A stretch of DNA of 64,000 nt from Acinetobacter lwoffii (GTDB lineage Bacteria; Pseudomonadota; Gammaproteobacteria; Pseudomonadales; Moraxellaceae): NCBI RefSeq assembly GCF_019048525.1, contig NZ_CP077369.1:1612001-1676000 (forward strand). Direction: 5' to 3'. A program made the translations under genes and the position numbers. The notes under the pieces are model-generated. The model had not been told where the DNA came from and did no database searches. It saw nothing but the letters and a program-made list of their open reading frames with translations. Below, piece by piece: positions 56,050 through 64,000 of this stretch (position 1 is the stretch's first letter; every line of letters begins with the position of its first letter).

Positions 56050-57090
56050 GTGAAGCTAAAAGTAATAATTCTAATAATAGGGGCAGCAGCTTTAGCTGGA
56101 TGTAATAGCGTGAATCGGTTGAAATCAGAGGTTTTACATCCTTTTGCCAGTCCGGAAGAACTAATTGCCAAACGGGCTTTGAATCAACGTGATGGTAGTG
56201 CAAAAGATTATGTTTATCTTTGGGGACAAGCTCAGAAAAATAACACGACTCAGGCCATGTATCCGCGTTCGATACTGACGCAATATTGTCATGAACAGGG
56301 CGGTAAATTTTCCCTGCTGTATAAAAGTAATTTTAGTGCCGTGGCAGATGTTGCCCAGCGTAAACGCCTGAGTGCCAATCGGGGTGTTGTACAAGGTAGC
56401 GGTGCCTATCAGTGTCGTATGGATGACCTGACTGAAAGCTGGATTGTCTCGATTGAACCAACTTCTGAACGACAAGTTGATAAATCTAGCCAGACGCGTA
56501 GTGTTCGACTACTCACCCAGGTCATGAGCCCTTCTCAAGCAAAAAACTTTTATCGTCCAACTAAAGCCAGGGTTGCTGTGGAGAAAACCACCCCTGCATT
56601 GATAAAAACCATGACTCCTCCTAAGACTCCTGTCGCAAAGACGACAAATGAACTGAAGGAATCAGCACGTAAAGAGCTGGAGAGGAAAGAATTAGAGCGA
56701 AAGGAATTAGAAAGAAAAGAGCTTGAGAAAAAAGAAGCAGAAAAAAAGCAGCTAGCAGCGGCATCAGCTCGAGCTACAATAGCAGAAACACCGCAACAAC
56801 ATCAGATGAAGATTTATGTGGCAGCGCGACGTGATATTAATAGTGGCAAGAATCTGAATAATGCCTGTAACAACGCCCAGCGTGCCTATAACTACGGTAA
56901 ATTGCAGGGCACTGAGGGAACACGTGTCTATACTGAATCAGGGATGTTGGTTGCACGCTGTCTGAACAGTATTCCGGTCTATGCCAGCCGTTTCCCAAAT
57001 GCTAAAGCGCAATCCAAGCGGATTTTGCAGAATTTGGCCAATAATTATAATCATGCCGGAGCCAAGAATATGCTCAGGCAGGTGAAGTAG
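56050..57090 (+). CDS. Lipoprotein with charged repeat region
   Basis: A 346-residue putative lipoprotein. The signal sequence VKLKVIILIIGAAALAGC ends in a lipobox (ALAGC), supporting a GTG start at 56050; an in-frame ATG at 55933 would place about 40 extra residues before the signal. Residues 20-150 form a domain with two conserved-looking cysteines (QYCHEQGGKF; YQCRMDD). A tandem repeat RKELE/RKELE (about residues 215-240) forms a charged helix, followed by a C-terminal helical domain (residues 255-346). No family is recognised. The protein probably sits in the outer membrane facing the periplasm. Confidence 0.75.
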   Translation: MKLKVIILIIGAAALAGCNSVNRLKSEVLHPFASPEELIAKRALNQRDGSAKDYVYLWGQAQKNNTTQAMYPRSILTQYCHEQGGKFSLLYKSNFSAVADVAQRKRLSANRGVVQGSGAYQCRMDDLTESWIVSIEPTSERQVDKSSQTRSVRLLTQVMSPSQAKNFYRPTKARVAVEKTTPALIKTMTPPKTPVAKTTNELKESARKELERKELERKELERKELEKKEAEKKQLAAASARATIAETPQQHQMKIYVAARRDINSGKNLNNACNNAQRAYNYGKLQGTEGTRVYTESGMLVARCLNSIPVYASRFPNAKAQSKRILQNLANNYNHAGAKNMLRQVK

Positions 57091-57124
57091 GACTATTTTT
57101 TCCTTCTTAATCCATCCTCTTTCG

Positions 57125-57172
57125 AGCATCCTTAAAATACATTCTGAGGATGCTTTCACTCGCCTTTTTTTT
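57125..57172 (+). terminator. Probable terminator after the lipoprotein gene
   Basis: AGCATCCT (57125-57132) pairs with AGGATGCT (57147-57154), and an eight-T run follows after a ten-base spacer. The distance between stem and T run makes the strength uncertain. Confidence 0.45.
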
Positions 57173-57265
57173 AAAGTGGCGTCTTAAAAAATGCTGAACA
57201 GAGACGGGGATTTCTAATCTCAAACTCACATTTACACTCAATACACCTAATCAGATATCGGTCTT

Positions 57266-57316
57266 TTGCCCGTGGCTTGTGTATTGCCATAAATTACAGA
57301 GTAATAACACGGGCAA
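57266..57316 (+). promoter_or_regulatory. Long hairpin in the leader of the next gene
   Basis: TTGCCCGTG (57266-57274) pairs perfectly with CACGGGCAA (57308-57316), closing a 33-nt loop that can form further pairs (GTGTATT with AATAACAC). It ends 51 bp before the ATG at 57368. It could be an RNA control element or an inverted DNA site. Confidence 0.35.
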
Positions 57317-57367
57317 GGTGCGAGTCTATGATACAAAGTAGCTGATTGTTAAAAAAGAGATTCGCTT

Positions 57368-57889
57368 ATGTCACGCCAAACTGAGGTTATCCGTCGCAGA
57401 TTTACAGCTAAAATTCGGTGGGGATTAATGGCAATGGCCTTGATGGCTACCACCCAAATGGCTATTGCGGGGCCAACCGTCGAGCAGCTGAGTAACTGTC
57501 TGGTGAAATCCACCACGGCAGCAGATAAAACAACGGTGCTGCAATGGACCTTTGTTGCCTTATCTGCACATCCGGAATTGAAGAAATTCAGTAATGTGAA
57601 TGAAGCACAAAGAACCCAGCTGGATAAAAATTTAGCCCAAGTATTGCAGCGTATATTGGTAGAGCAATGTTCTGCACAGACCAAAGCGGTAATTGCTGCG
57701 GAAGGCGTACAAGCGGTGGGTGACAGTTTTCAGGAACTTGGACGGATTACCGGTGAGGAAATTTTAGAAAATCCTGAAGTGAAAAGTCAGCTTAAAGGTG
57801 TGCTGCGTTATGTGGATTTAAATAAACTGGTGGTCACTTTCTTGACACCGGATGTGTGGAATAAGTTGGGTGAGTTAAGAGGGAAATAA
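57368..57889 (+). CDS. Hypothetical exported protein
   Basis: A 173-residue protein with a twin-basic N-terminus (RRRFTAKIR) and a hydrophobic stretch WGLMAMALMATTQMAIAG that looks like a Sec signal peptide with cleavage after AIA. The mature part (residues 36-173) is helical with two cysteines (SNCL; EQCS) spaced for a disulphide. It contains no known domain motif. It probably acts in the periplasm. A 77-bp gap separates it from another exported protein gene. Confidence 0.7.
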   Translation: MSRQTEVIRRRFTAKIRWGLMAMALMATTQMAIAGPTVEQLSNCLVKSTTAADKTTVLQWTFVALSAHPELKKFSNVNEAQRTQLDKNLAQVLQRILVEQCSAQTKAVIAAEGVQAVGDSFQELGRITGEEILENPEVKSQLKGVLRYVDLNKLVVTFLTPDVWNKLGELRGK

Positions 57890-57966
57890 CTGATTGAATG
57901 CATGCGTGCCAGGGTTCAATTATGGTATTTATTATGAATAACATAAATGAAAAGATAGGGGTTGTT

Positions 57967-58362
57967 ATGTTCAAACGCACTGCTTTATTGGGTTTAAGTA
58001 TGTTTATACTTCCTCCTGCGCTGTACGCAGGGGACAATGATTTGAGTCGGCAATACTCAAATTGTATGGATCGCTCAGGTGGCGTTACTGTAAATATGCT
58101 GGATTGTATTGCGGCCGAAACAGATCGCCAAGATACACGGTTAAATAATGCCTATAAACAGACGATGGCATCGCTGAATGCAAACCGTAAAAAACAGCTT
58201 CAAGAGGTTCAGCGTCTCTGGATTCGCTATCGTGATGCCAATTGCGATTTTTATGCCGACCCGAATGGAGGGACGATTGCAACTGTAAATAGCAATAGTT
58301 GTTACATGGAAGCGACTGCCGCACGTGCGACTGAATTAGAAAATTTAAGAGAAGAGTATTAA
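57967..58362 (+). CDS. LprI/DUF1311-family exported protein
   Basis: A 131-residue protein with a Sec signal peptide (FKRTALLGLSMFILPPALYAG) and a DUF1311 (lysozyme-inhibitor LprI-type) domain. Diagnostic features are the cysteines in YSNCMDRSGG, MLDCIAAETDRQDTRLNNAYKQTM, the RKKQLQEVQRLWIRYRDANC block, and the final SCYMEATAARATELENL. The ATG at 57967 is preferred because the signal peptide begins there. Members of this family can inhibit lysozyme in the periplasm; whether this one does is unknown. Confidence 0.88.
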   Translation: MFKRTALLGLSMFILPPALYAGDNDLSRQYSNCMDRSGGVTVNMLDCIAAETDRQDTRLNNAYKQTMASLNANRKKQLQEVQRLWIRYRDANCDFYADPNGGTIATVNSNSCYMEATAARATELENLREEY

Positions 58363-58370
58363 TTTAAAAA

Positions 58371-58510
58371 AATCCTCTCCCTAGCCCTCATCCTTTCTTG
58401 CGCTTCATTTTAAAGCAGTGCTTTAAAACTTGCTCAGGAGAGGGAACCACGCGTATCAATTGATGACGTGGCAAGTCCTCCTTTGAAAAAGGGGGATTTG
58501 GGGGGATTAA
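58371..58510. repeat. REP-like intergenic repeat
   Basis: The segment holds CCTCTCC (58374-58380) pairing with GGAGAGG (58437-58443), an inner 10-1-10 palindrome around 58408-58428, and a G-rich tail (AAAGGGGGATTTGGGGGG). Such CCTCTCCC/GGGGGATTT tracts recur between genes in Acinetobacter genomes. It may also serve as a terminator for both convergent neighbours. Confidence 0.55.
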
Positions 58511-58513
58511 TGA

Positions 58514-59119
58514 TTACAATAAATCAGGATAAAATTTCTCAAATTCTTTATTCACAGCTTCACCACGCAGCAAATAGCCTTTGGGTTGAATATAACTATA
58601 AATTTCGCGTGCAGGTTGTTCATGCCAGCCAATATTAAAAGCACAGAGTTTTGGGAAAAATTGCAGGTGGCTATAGTTCAGATTGTTATGAATCCAATAC
58701 GCCAATTGTTGCCAGCTACTTTGGTCTTTCTCATAAAGTTCTAAAAATGATGGAATGACAATACAAGCCGTTGCCCCATAACCTTTTGCATCAGGATAGT
58801 CCCAAATATGACTGGAAAAGTTTTTCTCGTTCGTTGCGCAGTTATGTCCTTTTTCATTGCCGAGTTGGTTCACGCTTGGAGAGCGATAAGCTGAACGAAT
58901 CGCAATACGTCCAAACTTGTCTTGGAGTGGCTCTAACAATTGTTGGCAAAGTTCTGTACCTGTACGGATTGCAATGTCAGGATGATCGGGGAAGTTGGGT
59001 ACACCGTACCAGTTGGCGATTTCGCTATAGAGGAAGTCACGCATAAATAAAGACTTTGAAAGCTGAATACGTCCTAAGTCTTCGAGTTTGGCGATAGAGG
59101 ATACTTTTTTGATGGTCAT
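58514..59119 (-). CDS. Peptidase M15-like protein
   Basis: A 201-residue protein with IAIRSAYRSPSVNQLGNEKG and SSHIWDYPDAKGYGA, resembling the Arg-Ser-x-Tyr-Arg and Ser-x-His-x6-Asp motifs of D,D-peptidases of the M15 family (VanY/D-Ala-D-Ala type). The third zinc ligand may be in NIGWHEQP near residue 170. No signal peptide is seen, so a cytoplasmic or phage-related role is possible. The assignment is by motif only. Confidence 0.55.
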   Translation of the reverse strand: MTIKKVSSIAKLEDLGRIQLSKSLFMRDFLYSEIANWYGVPNFPDHPDIAIRTGTELCQQLLEPLQDKFGRIAIRSAYRSPSVNQLGNEKGHNCATNEKNFSSHIWDYPDAKGYGATACIVIPSFLELYEKDQSSWQQLAYWIHNNLNYSHLQFFPKLCAFNIGWHEQPAREIYSYIQPKGYLLRGEAVNKEFEKFYPDLL

Positions 59120-59143
59120 ATTGAGATTTTTTATATGTTGGAA

Positions 59144-59174
59144 GAAAAAGACTCTTTAATAATTAAAAGAGTCT
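59144..59174 (-). terminator. Terminator after the FRG gene fragment
   Basis: A 9-bp stem (AGACTCTTT with AAAGAGTCT) is followed on the minus strand by a T-rich tract (complement of GAAGAAAAA), 13 bp past the stop at 59187. Confidence 0.75.
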
Positions 59175-59186
59175 AATTTAATAATA

Positions 59187-59634
59187 TTACTTAGAATCTG
59201 CTTCGAGTTCTAATTTTGACTTTATATATTTCGCTGTATTTTCTAGACTAGGATAAATAGTACGAAGGTTAACTTTTAGCTGATCTAGCTCTTTTAAAAT
59301 GGAGCTTTTGTTAGCTGATTTAATTCTAATCCGTTTTATCTTAAAGACATCATTGCCATCTTCAGGCAGGCTTGCATCTAATCCGAAAAGTAAAAAAGAG
59401 CCTGCTTGAGCTATAATCCTATCCTGTGTTAATCGTCCCTTAACACATAAAACCTTGTTCAAATCAGAAATTTTAATCTTAGGTTCAAAGTATGGCTTTT
59501 CTTGTCTAATAAAATGAATGTAACTAGCATATGCTTCATTGTTCTCGTAGTCTGTGGACTTGAAAGCCTTTCTAGGAGGAGTTTCTGATTCACATTGCTC
59601 TATGAGTTTAATTAATTCTTTTTTTTGTGATTCT
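59187..59634 (-). pseudogene. FRG-domain protein, 5' truncated by an IS
   Basis: About 148 codons remain. The open frame continues upstream of the apparent TTG start at 59462 all the way to the IS30 end (RPESQKKELIKLIEQ at the border). The end (VKGRLTQDRIIAQAGSFLLFGLDAS) matches the C-terminal part of FRG domains, which close with a Arg-x2-x-Gln-x-Gly-x-Phe pattern. FRG proteins occur in mobile elements and their biochemical activity is not settled. The N-terminal half has been removed; the other side of the IS does not carry it, so a deletion accompanied the insertion. Confidence 0.7.
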
Positions 59635-60722
59635 GGGCGAATTCAAACATGAGGTGCGACAGTTTCAAAAGCCATATGATAATCAACAAGCTGAGCAAAT
59701 TTCTCTAATGGTGTAAGCCAATCTAACGCCTTTCTAGGACGAGTATTCAGTGACATGGCAACTTGATTTAAATAATGCTGATCTGCCTGATTTAAATCAA
59801 TCCCTTTAGGTAAATATTGCCTAATTAAACCATTCATATTTTCGCATGTGCCTTTTTGCCAAGGTGAATGTGGGTCACAGAAATATACATCTATGCCTAA
59901 ATCTTCTTCGAGTATTTTATGTTCTGACATCTCGCGTCCACGGTCATAGGTCAACGTTTTACGCAGTTCTGCAGGTAAATATTTCAGAGCTTCAGTTAAA
60001 GCCTTGCGCACTGATTCTGCCTTTGCATCAGGTAATGTTGCCAAGATACAGAGCCGTGTATTTCGTTCAATAAGTGTTGCTATCGAACTTTTATTGTCTT
60101 TACCTTTAATTAAATCAGCTTCCCAATGACCCGGTATTTTTCTTTCTTGAACTTCGGCTGGGCGCTCATGAATAGTTTTAATATCCTGTAATATAGAATC
60201 TTTTTTAGGTTCACCGTTAGCTTTTCGCTTTTTATTTTCATGACGCAGACAGGATAATAAGTCTTTTTTCAACTCACCCTTTGGTAATGCTCGTATCGTT
60301 GAATAAATCGTTGTATGGCTTACATTCATTGTTTGATCCAAATCAGGAAATGTCTTTAAACGCTTTGCTATTTGCTGAGGAGACCATAAACAACGGATCG
60401 CTTCAACAATAAATTTCCAGAGGATTGAATCGATTTTGAGTTTTCTGTGACCACGTCTACGTCTAGCGAAGGTGTTATCAGAAGCATATCGAGCTTGATA
60501 AACGTCATTGATGCTATTTCTTTTAAGCTCACGATAGATCGTACTAGGATGTCTTTTAATGAGTTCAGCAAATTTTCTGGCTGAAAAGCCTTCTTTTCTT
60601 GACTCAAGCATTAATGCAGTACGATCTTCAAAGTTAAGATGATGGTATGACAATTTTATATACTCCATAAACTCTTTAAATTAATTAGGTGGTTTATGTC
60701 GCACTTCAAGTTTTACTCTGCC
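59635..60722 (-). mobile_element. IS30-family element, ISAba125-like, copy 1
   Basis: A 1,088-bp element. Its ends are GGGCGAATTC (59635) and GGCAGAGTAAAAC in reverse (60722), imperfect inverted repeats sharing AAAC-TGA-GTGCGACA. Both ends and the length equal those of the second copy at 62224. The right-end sequence TTTGAATTCGCCC is what I recall for ISAba125. Flanking trinucleotides TCT and ATG do not match, so it lacks a target duplication, consistent with later deletion. Confidence 0.88.
59643..60668 (-). CDS. IS30-family transposase (copy 1)
   Basis: A 341-residue IS30 DDE transposase. The N-terminal helix-turn-helix (GFSARKFAELIKRHPSTIYREL) is followed by the catalytic core: PGHWEADLIKG, TYDRGREMSEH and SPWQKGTCENMNG with the Asp, Asp and Glu. 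It differs from copy 2 at a few positions, for example Ser for Ala in GREMSEHK and YHMAFET for YHKTFQT, so the copies are not from one recent duplication event. The gene is intact. Confidence 0.95.
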   Translation of the reverse strand: MEYIKLSYHHLNFEDRTALMLESRKEGFSARKFAELIKRHPSTIYRELKRNSINDVYQARYASDNTFARRRRGHRKLKIDSILWKFIVEAIRCLWSPQQIAKRLKTFPDLDQTMNVSHTTIYSTIRALPKGELKKDLLSCLRHENKKRKANGEPKKDSILQDIKTIHERPAEVQERKIPGHWEADLIKGKDNKSSIATLIERNTRLCILATLPDAKAESVRKALTEALKYLPAELRKTLTYDRGREMSEHKILEEDLGIDVYFCDPHSPWQKGTCENMNGLIRQYLPKGIDLNQADQHYLNQVAMSLNTRPRKALDWLTPLEKFAQLVDYHMAFETVAPHV

Positions 60723-61040
60723 ATGTATTGAAATCAAATGACATCCAAATCAGCATGGATGGTAAAGGTCGATGGGTTGATAATGTGATGGTTGAACGAT
60801 TATGGCGGAGCGTTAAATATGAAGAGGTGTATCTCAAAGCCTACAGCAATGTTTTGGATGCGAAGAAGCAATTAAACGCATATTTTGAATTTTATAATTT
60901 GAAACGACCTCATTCGAGTCTGGACAAAATGACTCCAGATGAGTTTTACTATGACCAGCTACCACAACAAAATAAGGTAGCTTAACTAGAGCAGAGTATC
61001 ACTTATAAATAAGCTTTTAGTTGTTCAAACATGTGGGACC
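60723..61040 (+). pseudogene. IS3-family OrfB remnant
   Basis: The first 263 bp encode the last 87 residues of an IS3 transposase: DIQISMDGKGRWVDNVMVERLWRS keeps the catalytic Glu and KRPHSSLDKMTPDEFYY the C-terminal signature. The 5' part has been cut off at the ISAba125-like border at 60723. The remnant ends at 60985; GTGGGACCACCTC near 61028-61040 probably marks the old terminal inverted repeat. It differs from the IS3 element at 17841. Confidence 0.85.
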
Positions 61041-61066
61041 ACCTCTATTTAAAAAAAGGAAAGAAG

Positions 61067-62223
61067 ATGAAAATTAAGTTTTTAACAGTTTCATTGATGC
61101 TTATTCTGCCATTTTCTGTTTTTGCAGCAAATACTGTAGTAGAAAAAGCGGTCATTGAATCAAATAATACATATAAGGCGAAGTATAACTTAGAGGATAT
61201 GACTGAGTTTAATCAGGCTCAAAAGGGCTTTATTGCCAAGCCAACAGGTCAAATTAAAAGTGAGAAAGGCAATGTTATCTGGGATTTTGATGCATTTAGT
61301 TTTTTACAAGATCAAGCACCAAATACCGTTAATCCCACTCTATGGCGACAAGCAAAATTAAACAACAATGTTGGGCTATTTAAAGTAACAGATCGAGTTT
61401 GGCAAATTCGTGGTTTTGATTTGGCAAATATGACCATCATTCAGGGTGATACTGGCTGGATTATTGTGGATACATTAACCTCTAAAGAAACGGCTGAAGC
61501 AGCACTTAAATTTGCTAGACAGCATTTAGGTGAGCAAAAAATTTCAGCCATTATCTTTACCCATAGCCATATCGATCATTTTGGTGGTGCATTAGGCGTT
61601 CTTTCTAGCGAAGAAATTAACGCTAGAAAAACTCCAATTATTGCGCCAAAAGGCTTTATGGAAGAAGCGACCAGTGAAAATGTGATGGCAGGTTCAGCCA
61701 TGATACGTCGTGCGACTTATATGTATGGAACTTTTCTACCTAAAAATGCGGAAGGATTGGTGGATACAGGTTTAGGTAAGGCTGTTGCTGTGGGAAAAAT
61801 GGGCATCCTTGAGCCTACACAACTGATCACTCAACCAGAACAGAAAATGACGGTTGATGGCTTGGATTTTGTGTTTTATAACGTGCCGGGTTCAGAAGCA
61901 CCAGCAGAATTAACGTTCTCTATCCCATCATTGAAACTTTATAACGGCGCAGAAATTCTATCTCATACCATGCATAATCTTTATACCCTTCGGGGTGCTA
62001 AAGTCCGTGATGCCTTAAAATGGGTGGGCTATCTAGACCAAGCAATGCAGCATGCCAAAGCATCCGATGTATTGATTGCACAGCATCATTGGCCTGTCTG
62101 GGGCAATGACAATATTCAAGATTTTATTAAAACCCAGCGAGATGTTTATAAGTTCACGCATGATCAGACGGTGAGATATATGAACTCTGGTTTTAATGGC
62201 GCTGAAATTGCCGAAAAAATTAA
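61067..62223 (+). pseudogene. Alkyl sulfatase (SdsA1-like), N-terminal part
   Basis: About 386 residues of a metallo-beta-lactamase-fold alkyl sulfatase, an enzyme that releases sulfate from primary alkyl sulfates such as SDS. A signal peptide (KIKFLTVSLMLILPFSVFAA) starts at the ATG 61067, preceded by AAAGGAAAG. The metal motif is FTHSHIDHFGG (near residue 168). The family is about 650 residues long and continues with a dimerisation domain and an SCP2-like tail; here the frame enters the second ISAba125-like copy at 62224 and stops at 62233. All motifs of the catalytic domain before the break are present, but the missing half makes activity unlikely. Confidence 0.87.
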
Positions 62224-63311
62224 GGCAGAGTAAAACTTGAAGTGCGACATAAACCACCTAATTAATTTAAAGGGTTTATGGAGTATATAAAATTGTCATA
62301 CCATCATCTTAACTTTGAAGATCGTACTGCATTAATGCTTGAGTCAAGAAAAGAAGGCTTTTCAGCCAGAAAATTTGCTGAACTCATTAAAAGACATCCT
62401 AGTACGATCTATCGTGAGCTTAAAAGAAATAGCATCAATGACGTTTATCAAGCTCGATATGCTTCTGATAACACCTTCGCTAGACGTAGACGTGGTCACA
62501 GAAAACTCAAAATCGATTCAATCCTCTGGAAATTTATTGTTGAAGCGATCCGTTGTTTATGGTCTCCTCAGCAAATAGCAAAGCGTTTAAAGACATTTCC
62601 TGATTTGGATCAAACAATGAATGTAAGCCATACAACGATTTATTCAACGATACGCGCATTACCAAAGGGTGAGTTGAAAAAAGACTTATTATCCTGTCTG
62701 CGTCATGAAAATAAAAAGCGAAAAGCTAACGGTGAACCTAAAAAAGATTCTATATTACAGGATATTAAAACTATTCATGAGCGCCCAGCCGAAGTTCAAG
62801 AAAGAAAAATACCGGGTCATTGGGAAGCTGATTTAATTAAAGGTAAAGACAATAAAAGTTCGATAGCAACACTTATTGAACGAAATACACGGCTCTGTAT
62901 CTTGGCAACATTACCTGATGCAAAGGCAGAATCAGTGCGCAAGGCTTTAACTGAAGCTCTGAAATATTTACCTGCAGAACTGCGTAAAACGTTGACCTAT
63001 GACCGTGGACGCGAGATGGCAGAACATAAAATACTTGAAGAAGATTTAGGCATAGATGTATATTTCTGTGACCCACATTCACCCTGGCAAAAAGGCACAT
63101 GCGAAAATATGAATGGTTTAATTAGGCAATATTTACCTAAAGGGATTGATTTAAATCAGGCAGATCAGCATTATTTAAATCAAGTTGCCATGTCACTGAA
63201 TACTCGTCCTAGAAAAGCGTTAGATTGGCTTACACCATTAGAGAAATTTGCTCAGCTTGTTGATTATCATAAGACTTTTCAAACTGTCGCACCTCATGTT
63301 TGAATTCGCCC
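62224..63311 (+). mobile_element. IS30-family element, ISAba125-like, copy 2
   Basis: A 1,088-bp copy in inverted orientation relative to copy 1, with the same ends (GGCAGAGTAAAAC at 62224, GAATTCGCCC ending at 63311). TAA flanks it on both sides (62221-62223 and 63312-63314), which could be a 3-bp target duplication. However, the alkyl sulfatase frame does not resume after it, so either the duplication is coincidental or the neighbouring DNA was lost. Together the two copies bracket the IS3 remnant and the alkyl sulfatase part. Confidence 0.9.
62278..63303 (+). CDS. IS30-family transposase (copy 2)
   Basis: A 341-residue IS30 transposase, nearly identical to copy 1, with the same helix-turn-helix and the DDE blocks HWEADLIKG, TYDRGREMAEH and QKGTCENMNG. 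Intact. The stop lies within the right inverted repeat (TGAATTCGCCC), as in ISAba125, whose outward TTGAAT can serve as a -35 box for neighbouring genes. Confidence 0.95.
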   Translation: MEYIKLSYHHLNFEDRTALMLESRKEGFSARKFAELIKRHPSTIYRELKRNSINDVYQARYASDNTFARRRRGHRKLKIDSILWKFIVEAIRCLWSPQQIAKRLKTFPDLDQTMNVSHTTIYSTIRALPKGELKKDLLSCLRHENKKRKANGEPKKDSILQDIKTIHERPAEVQERKIPGHWEADLIKGKDNKSSIATLIERNTRLCILATLPDAKAESVRKALTEALKYLPAELRKTLTYDRGREMAEHKILEEDLGIDVYFCDPHSPWQKGTCENMNGLIRQYLPKGIDLNQADQHYLNQVAMSLNTRPRKALDWLTPLEKFAQLVDYHKTFQTVAPHV

Positions 63312-63660
63312 TAATATAAAAGCTTATTTTCAATAAAAAACACATCATAATACCCCCTTGCCTTTTAACCACAAAAATATTGAAGTTATTATTTAGAAGC
63401 AATTAATAGAAAAATAAACAAATCTTTTTTAAACAAGCTACTAATAAAAATATCTCCATCGAAAATAAAGTATAAAAATTCAAAAACCATTTAATAAAGT
63501 ATCAATAGAGTTAAAATACATATAGCTTACTTTTAATTTTAAAGAGGAATACAAGAAATAATTTCTTGTATTCCTGTTATAAGATTGGGAGAACCAAGTT
63601 GATAATTTCACCCATTTCTTTGGATCTATTAATTTAAGTTTCGACTTTACTTATTTGAGC
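63312..63660. terminator. Intergenic region with 14-bp hairpin
   Basis: This 349-bp gap holds no gene. AGGAATACAAGAAA (63545-63558) pairs perfectly with TTTCTTGTATTCCT (63562-63575). On the minus strand it lies 86 bp after the alkyl sulfatase stop and is followed by CTTTAAAATT, so it is a likely terminator for that gene. Confidence 0.6.
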
Positions 63661-64000
63661 TTAGCCATTTGGTCGAGTCACAATCGGGAAAATTGAATCT
63701 GGACGTTTAAACATTGCAAAGAATTTTCCAATTTTCAGTGGATTACCTTTGACTTTACTGTCTTTAGAAAGCAGGACTTTTACCCCTTCTATTTGACCTG
63801 TAATCATTTTTAGATATAAGGGCTTGGTTAAGGTTAATGTAGGGCAATCCAATGCCAAATCTTTACTTTCATCATAACGCTTAAACTGCATGACTGAGTT
63901 TTCAACCCATAATGAAAAATGCTCTTTGGTATCCGACAAAACCAGATTGATACACTGGTTTTCATTTTTTAAATTTTCCACATCTAAATTTGTCGCCATA
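63661..64000 (-). CDS. Alkyl sulfatase C-terminal (SCP2-like) domain, continues past the edge
   Basis: The 112 visible residues end a gene whose start lies beyond 64000. The sequence INLVLSDTKEHFSLWVENSV, then CPTLTLTKPLYLKMITGQ and KVKGNPLKIGKFFAMFKRPD follow the SCP2-like C-terminal domain of SdsA1-type alkyl sulfatases. It is on the opposite strand from the truncated alkyl sulfatase at 61067, so it is either a second, possibly complete paralogue, or the missing half after an inversion. Confidence 0.75.
   Translation of the reverse strand, partial: MATNLDVENLKNENQCINLVLSDTKEHFSLWVENSVMQFKRYDESKDLALDCPTLTLTKPLYLKMITGQIEGVKVLLSKDSKVKGNPLKIGKFFAMFKRPDSIFPIVTRPNG

Noticed and set aside
59635..63311. 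A functional composite transposon formed by the two ISAba125-like copies
   Set aside because: Outer flanks (TCT and TAA) do not match and the cargo is broken at both ends; nothing shows that the unit moved as a whole.
62221..63314. TAA on both sides of the second IS30 copy as proof of simple insertion
   Set aside because: A 3-bp match has a 1 in 64 chance, and the alkyl sulfatase frame does not continue beyond the IS, so I treat it as unproven.

Overview
The window looks like a chromosomal segment of an Acinetobacter species. Reasons: AT-rich codon use, two IS30-family copies that closely resemble ISAba125, and a typical Acinetobacter core gene content (katE, dps, otsBA, sbmA, and an acyl-CoA dehydrogenase/PIG-L/methyltransferase/glycosyltransferase operon). 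This is recognition from protein families, not a database match.

Region 1 (1 to about 34,105) is an integrated, AT-rich genomic island. Its right boundary is marked by a copy of what looks like the 3' end of the tmRNA gene (ssrA, 34093-34105), followed by a T-rich terminator that probably belonged to the native ssrA gene. A second, degenerate copy of the same end architecture lies at 20901-20983: paired GGGT repeats exactly 11 bp apart, then a GAGTTCAA...CCACC block 56-57 bp later. This suggests two elements stacked in tandem. The first (1-20,983) carries phage-like recombination functions (YqaJ exonuclease, Gp3-like protein, AlpA regulator), a methyltransferase/HNH pair, and a large defence operon: SNF2 helicase, DUF4391, two tandem type III Mod methyltransferases, a DUF262/DUF1524 nuclease and a type III Res. 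An IS66 element sits at the DUF262/res junction, and an IS3 element splits res, so restriction is very probably dead while both methyltransferases remain intact.

The second element (about 20,985-34,105) carries the most unusual content, a four-gene Hsp70 operon. It encodes a J-domain-like protein without HPD that ends in a PspC membrane domain; a protein with a signal peptide, periplasmic coiled coil, transmembrane helix and cytosolic GrpE-like domain; an 839-residue DnaK-like Hsp70; and a kinase-like domain with eroded catalytic motifs fused to an AAA+ ATPase. Together these could form a membrane-tethered chaperone/remodelling machine. Three convergent genes encode a small protein, a large glycine-zipper protein with a possible nuclease-like N-terminus, and a second glycine-zipper protein. 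I do not recognise this set as a named system; it is my main candidate for something undescribed. Two Fic proteins and a cupin gene with an internal stop complete the element.

Region 2 (34,170-58,510) is more GC-rich core chromosome: a LysR regulator, an MFS transporter and an M81/MlrC peptidase (the last two each broken by one mutation), an HlyD/FtsX/ATPase exporter operon, dps, katE, a four-gene acyl-CoA dehydrogenase-to-glycosyltransferase operon, an MFS transporter, otsB-otsA, sbmA and several envelope proteins. Dps, KatE and trehalose synthesis lie close together, which fits oxidative and desiccation stress.

Region 3 (58,510-64,000) is another variable patch: an M15-like peptidase, an FRG-domain gene truncated by an ISAba125-like element, an IS3 remnant, an alkyl sulfatase cut by a second inverted ISAba125-like copy, and the C-terminus of an alkyl sulfatase running off the right edge.
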